A stretch of 64,000 nt of DNA from Sipunculus nudus (Eukaryota; Annelida; Sipuncula; Golfingiida; Sipunculidae). Both the position numbers and the translations under genes were made by a program. Positions within the stretch are counted from its first letter, which is position 1. The number at the start of each line of letters is the position of its first letter. This document shows positions 59,338 to 64,000 of this stretch, piece by piece. The notes under the pieces were generated by a model. The model worked only from the letters and a program-made list of their open reading frames with translations. It had not been told where the DNA came from and searched no databases. The DNA lies in assembly GCA_026874595.1 (NCBI GenBank), contig CM049315.1:4712664-4776663 (forward strand), written 5' to 3'.

Positions 59338-60483
59338 AGTATTGCATAAATCTTAGTAATTTTGAAAACCGGGAAAAACCCGTCCCTCCAAATACGCACT
59401 CTTTCTCCCCAACTCTTTGTCCCGATCGTCCGCTCACCGTCAAGGCATATTGGTGAAACGACCACTGGACAGTGTCGGCTTGTTTAACAGGACCACTTAC
59501 TGCAACTGGGACAAATTAATTTAATCCTTAGTTTGGGATCGCTTGCGTCAGAGTCCGGACACATCACAGCGACTTAGGGGAACAGTATAGCAGCTCTACA
59601 CCGAGGAACCGTCCATTAATAGTACATACGGGTGCAATTCTGTGGATATAATTAGAAAACGGACGTCATCGTGAGCGGGTAATGTAGCTATAGGACGAGA
59701 GGTCCTACATGATTCACCCACGGGATGACACAGGATAGGATCAAGGTAAATGTGAACTGATGTACAAGAAACAAGGTAGAAGAAGTAACTCCACAGTCAT
59801 TAAGTCTTGAAGGAATGATTATCTAGAAGGGATATTTAGAGACATCCTTTATGGTGACTACTTAATTAACGGATACAACAGACGTCTAGGGTGATGGATG
59901 ACAATGTCAGGTTTAAATATATGGTGGATATTTAAAGGAGTAAGACGTCGTTTGTGGATATCATAATTTTATCAAATTATCTCATCCTTTACATATATTG
60001 GATTCTAGTATTTTACCATGTGATAAAAAATCATATAATCAATATCGCGCAAAAGACATTTGCCGCAAGCTTAATGATAAAAAATAAATAAATAAATTAG
60101 AAACCTGCATCCCAAGTCATGCAAGGCCCCGTCCCGTGTTTGCAATCACTTGTTCGGCCCATATTCCCAGGTTCATTCGAGCAAAAGGGACCTTACATTT
60201 GTAAATATTCCTTAATGATGGTCCTGAATGTGCCTAATACCTGATACATATCTTATCGATTCTTCCTTGGCCCATTCACGAAATAACCTGAAAAATGTAT
60301 GAGATTCCTTCCATGATTGCGTAAGTTATGTTGTGCACACACACGAACGGGGAGGCGATGGTTAATTCCTGATACTCTTGTAGGATTACTCCTGCGCCTG
60401 CGCTATACCTATCAGTATAAAAACAACCTTAAGAATCGCAGCTTGATACCCTCTATCATCCGAGTTTGAGTCCCCACTGATGT
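59338..60483. other. Intergenic, nothing recognised
   Basis: Unique-looking sequence with no supported coding or RNA feature. Confidence 0.4.
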
Positions 60484-61960
60484 ATATCATTAAATCGGTT
60501 ATTTGGTCGATGCCAAAGGATCCTGTAGGAAATTTATCAAACAGTGAAAATTATCGAGGTATCACGTTGTGCGGTAGTATTTGTAACTGTTTGAACTTGT
60601 TATCCTTCAACGATGTCGTAAACAACTTGAGACATCAAATCTGCAGTTAGCTTTCAAAAAGCAACATTCCACTTTTATGTGTACGTCTGTGTTAAAGGAT
60701 ATTGCGGCAAACTACATGTCTCGTGGTCCCAAAGTATAGGGTTGTTTACTAGACACTTCTAAAGCTTTTGACAAAATTCATTTTGGTAAATTATTTAACC
60801 TCCTTTATCGTAGAAATATACCTGCTATTATCATTCGACTGTTACTTGATATGTATATGAGACAAAAAGGTATGTGAGGGATGGAAAAGCAAGCTTTCAG
60901 ATTATTATTTCTGTGTCCAATGGATCAAGGCGGTATATTATCCCCGCTGCTCTTGGGTGTTTACATGGATGTACTACCTGGCAGATTGAAGGAAAAGGGT
61001 ATAGGATGTTATGCTGGAAGTCATTTTGCGGGTGCTGTTATATATGCGGACAATGTTACACTTTTAAGTCCATTAAAAGAATGGATTGCTAGAAATGATT
61101 AAAATTTGCGAAGAATTTGGCCAGGAATACAAAGTTACATATAATTCCAAAATGACAAGTTGTATAATTCAGCAGGAAACTATGTTCATGTCCCGAACTC
61201 GAGTTAAATTATATCAAACTGAAATGGAAAGAAAATATTCGTCATTTGGGTGTATATTTGAATTATGATTTAAATGATGACGTAGACATATTTAGAAAAA
61301 GGGGCGATTTTTAATTCACCTTTAATAAGTTGATGGCGAACTTCAGAACTCTTTCATCTGTTTCTTTGAATGTACTATTCCACAATTTTTGTTGTTCTTT
61401 TTTACGGATGTCAAACGTGGTGTTTTAATGACAAGTCAACAGAAAGTATGTCCACAGTTTACAGAATGGCTATACGTAGTGTATGTTGATTTCCTAGAAA
61501 TTCACATACACATATTTTGTACGGGATAAGTGGCTTTAAACTAATAATTGATACACTCCAAAAACGGTTTTTAAACATGTATGTAAATAAGTCCTGTGCA
61601 AAGAATTCTGTCGTTAATTTTATTGCACTGAGAGCGCGAGTGTAGTGGATTTATTCGAGCTAATAAAATAAACATTTGGAGAGACATAACTTGAAATCTA
61701 AAGTTATAAGTGTGAAAAATAACGTTCAGTTTCTGAAAGAACTGATAAATTGTCGAGACGGTCAGTTGGAATTAGATGGATGCTCTTATGATGATATATT
61801 GGAAATCATAAACAAACTGTCTACTTGCGATGCTGTAACATAGATAATGATTCCTTGTGCATTTAGTTATTTCTTTGTTTATATTATTTGTGAGTACATT
61901 TACAGCACTTCTTTCTGTTTATATAAGCACCATTTGTATGTACCTTGGTACGAATAAATA
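60484..61960 (+). pseudogene. Decayed non-LTR retrotransposon reverse transcriptase (CR1/Jockey-like)
   Basis: RT blocks are spread over three frames in correct order: SENYRGITLCGS (about 60,540-60,576), GCLLDTSKAFDKIH (60,740-60,781, motif A with the catalytic Asp), VSNG then, after a frameshift, QGGILSPLLLGVYMD (motif B region, about 60,910-60,970) and IYADNVTLLSP (motif C). Motif C reads YADN, so the second catalytic Asp is lost. The KICEEFGQEYKVTYNSK thumb-side segment and RHLGVYLNYDLNDDVDIFRK follow, again with frame changes and stops. No endonuclease domain is visible, so the copy is 5'-truncated. The AATAAATATATATATATA stretch near 61,953-61,976 is a plausible 3' tail. Confidence 0.85.
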
Positions 61961-62004
61961 TATATATATATATAATATCGGTATTGTGTGGCTATTTAAG
62001 ATTA

Positions 62005-63275
62005 GTGTTTGTATCGATCCCTGCAGATATTGGTAATATTTGCCATGATCAAAGCTTGTATTGGTCTCTGCAGATGTTGACCCTTTTTGCCAGGATCAGA
62101 GCTTGTATTAGTCTCTGCCGAATTTGGAAATATTTGCCAAGATCAGAGCTTGTTTTGGTCTCTGCAGATGTTGGTTATATTTGCCAGGATCAGAATTTGT
62201 ATTGGTCTGTGCAGGTGTTGGCAATATTTGCAAAGTCAGAGCTTGAACTGGTCTATGCAGATGTTAGTAATATTTGCCAGGATCAGAGCTTGTATTGGTC
62301 TGTGCAGATGTTGGTAATATTTGCCAATTTCAGAGCTTGTATTGGTCTGTGCAGGTATTGGCAATATTTGCCAAGTCAGAGCTTTAATTGGTCTTTGCAG
62401 ATGTTGGTAATATTTGCCAGGATCAGAGCTTGTGTTTGTCTGTGCAGATGTTGGTAATATTTGCCAGGATCAGAGCTTGTATTGATCTGTGCAGATGTTG
62501 GTAATATTTGCCAAGATCAGAGCATGTATTAGTCTCTGCAGAATTTAGAAATATTTGCCATGATGAGAGCTTATATTGGTCTTTGCAGAATTTAGAAATA
62601 TTTGCCAAGATCAGAGCTTGTATTGGTCTGTGCAGATGTTGGTAATATACGCCAGGATCAGAGCTTGTATTGGTCTGTGCAGGTGTTGGCAATATTTGCC
62701 AAGTCAGAGCTTGAATTGGTCTATGCAGATGTTGGTAATATTTGCCAGGATCAGAGCTTGTATTGGGCTGTGCAGATGTTGGTAATATTTGCCAGGATCA
62801 GAGCTGGTATTGGTCTGTGCAGATGTTGGTAATATTTGCCAAGATCAGAGCTTGTATTGGTCTTTGCAGAATTTAGAAATATTTGCCAAGATCAGAGCTT
62901 GTAATTGTATTGGTCTCTGCAGAATTTAGAAATATTTGCCATGATCAGAGCTTGTATTGGTCTGTGCAGATGTTGGTAATATTTGCCATGATCAGAGCTT
63001 GTATTGGTCTGTGCAGGTGTTGGCAATATTTGCCAGGATCAGAGCTTGTATTGGTCTCTGCAGGTGTTGGTAATATTTGCCAGGATCAGAGCTTGTATTG
63101 GTCTCTGCAGATGTTGGTTATATTTGCCAGGTTCAGAGCTTGTATTGGTCTGTGCGGATGTTGGTAATATTTGCCAGGATCAGAGCTTGTATTGGTCTGT
63201 GCAGATGTTGGTAATATTTGCCAGGATCAGACTTTGTATTGGTCTGTGCAGGTGTTGGCAATATTTGACAGGATT
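62005..63275 (+). repeat. 47-bp minisatellite, about 27 copies
   Basis: The unit runs GATCAGAGCTTGTATTGGTC, TGTGCAGATGTTGGTAATAT, TTGCCAG (47 bp). Successive GATCAGAGC starts at 62,468 and 62,515 confirm the period. Variant units carry GAATTTAGAAATATTTGCC or a shorter TTTGCCAAGTCAGAGC junction. Overlapping open frames with 47-residue periodicity on both strands are by-products. It starts about 40 bp after the LINE tail. Confidence 0.93.
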
Positions 63276-64000
63276 AAGCCTTTAATTGTTGCGAATGGAC
63301 TTCTAGGTAATCTTCCTGTGTTGAGTATAGTTTGTTTAGCGTGGTTAATGACCCTTACGCAGTAATAAATATACTTAGAATTGATTAATGTTACAGATTA
63401 TGTTGTTCGATCGTATTTTTGCAATACCCTTAATCTCAAAATGTCCCAATACAAAGGGATTTAAATCAGGGTATTTTTATTTCTCTTTTTTTTCCAGACG
63501 ATGTTTTCTCATTTTAAATGTTTATCCTTGAAGAAAAACTAACGACACGTTTGGGGATATAAAATATAACGCTTCGTGAAAGGCAGTTTCTTAAGATATC
63601 CGAAAAATGCTTTGAAACTTATCATTCAGTTTAGAAATCAATATCGCAACCTAAGGCTGCCACAAGCCACTGTTCTATTATTTAAAGAAAGCAATTTCAG
63701 GACAAAAAGGTTATTTTTTAGACACAGAGCGGGTCAATGTTTACCCTCGTATTAAAAGGACGTTAATTTTCAGTAGACACTTAACCAGTTTTAGTTCCAC
63801 CCGCTCGGTCATTTCTTCCAAAAGTGAAATAAAGTAAAATAAATTCTTTAAAGTTGGTGTTGTTATGTTGTTCTTTCACCTGTTCGGTAAAACAATTCTG
63901 ATATTTTCATGTTGCGCAGATCATGTAAAAATTTGTATCGAAAAAGTGCCCTCCCGTGCATATTTCTGAAGATAAATGCATGAGAACCCTATCTTTTTCT
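63276..64000. other. Intergenic, nothing recognised
   Basis: AT-rich sequence to the window edge; no supported feature. Confidence 0.45.

Noticed and set aside
62005-63275. Repeat protein from overlapping frames in the 47-bp array
   Set aside because: Equivalent long frames occur in several plus frames and on the minus strand, as expected from a period not divisible by three with few stops.

Overview
The window is animal nuclear DNA, most likely from a bivalve or related mollusc. It is AT-rich, carries a spliced metazoan gene with short exons and introns of 0.4-6 kb, and is crowded with interspersed repeats of a style I associate from memory with bivalve genomes (GTCCGTC-rich left ends, CCTTGTT right ends). 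I saw no bacterial operons, CRISPR arrays or intact RNA genes. The species call is inference.

Region 1 (about 1-22,310, + strand) holds the 3' part of one real gene, an ISWI-type chromatin-remodelling ATPase (SMARCA5/SNF2H orthologue). Ten exons join in frame with consensus splice sites, from helicase motif VI (DRAHRIGQ) through NegC, HAND, SANT and SLIDE to a basic C-terminus. They give 464 residues, a bit under half of the usual roughly 1,050. The N-terminus and most of the ATPase lie upstream of the window. The introns hold repeats: a Helitron-like 3' end (1-609), two copies of one interspersed family (610-2833 and 14714-18415), a 25-bp minisatellite starting exactly at a splice donor (8034-8730), and an element rich in GGTGGCGCCACC palindromes (9621-10746).

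Region 2 (about 22,310-31,400) is intergenic and almost wholly repeat-derived. It includes an element bounded by an exact 11-bp inverted repeat (25,101-30,534) that contains several internal duplications.

Region 3 (about 31,400-46,490) carries a 1.3-kb element with long inverted repeats (31,680-32,965), an (AAT)n-tailed retroelement fragment, a 57-bp minisatellite with a 14-unit higher-order repeat, and a 5'-truncated LINE with a perfect 15-bp target-site duplication. Two tRNA-like SINE candidates and about 8 kb with nothing I recognise follow.

Region 4 (about 46,490-64,000) is dominated by a 12-kb array of 52-bp repeats with nested block duplications, ending in an inverted-repeat structure. 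A decayed non-LTR reverse transcriptase (60,484-61,960) and a 47-bp minisatellite (62,005-63,275) follow. No host gene is supported after the ISWI gene.

The most unusual signals are the splice donor embedded in a minisatellite, the Helentron-like termini shared by repeat families, and the higher-order structure of the 52-bp and 57-bp arrays. I did not find convincing evidence of a new multi-gene biological system.
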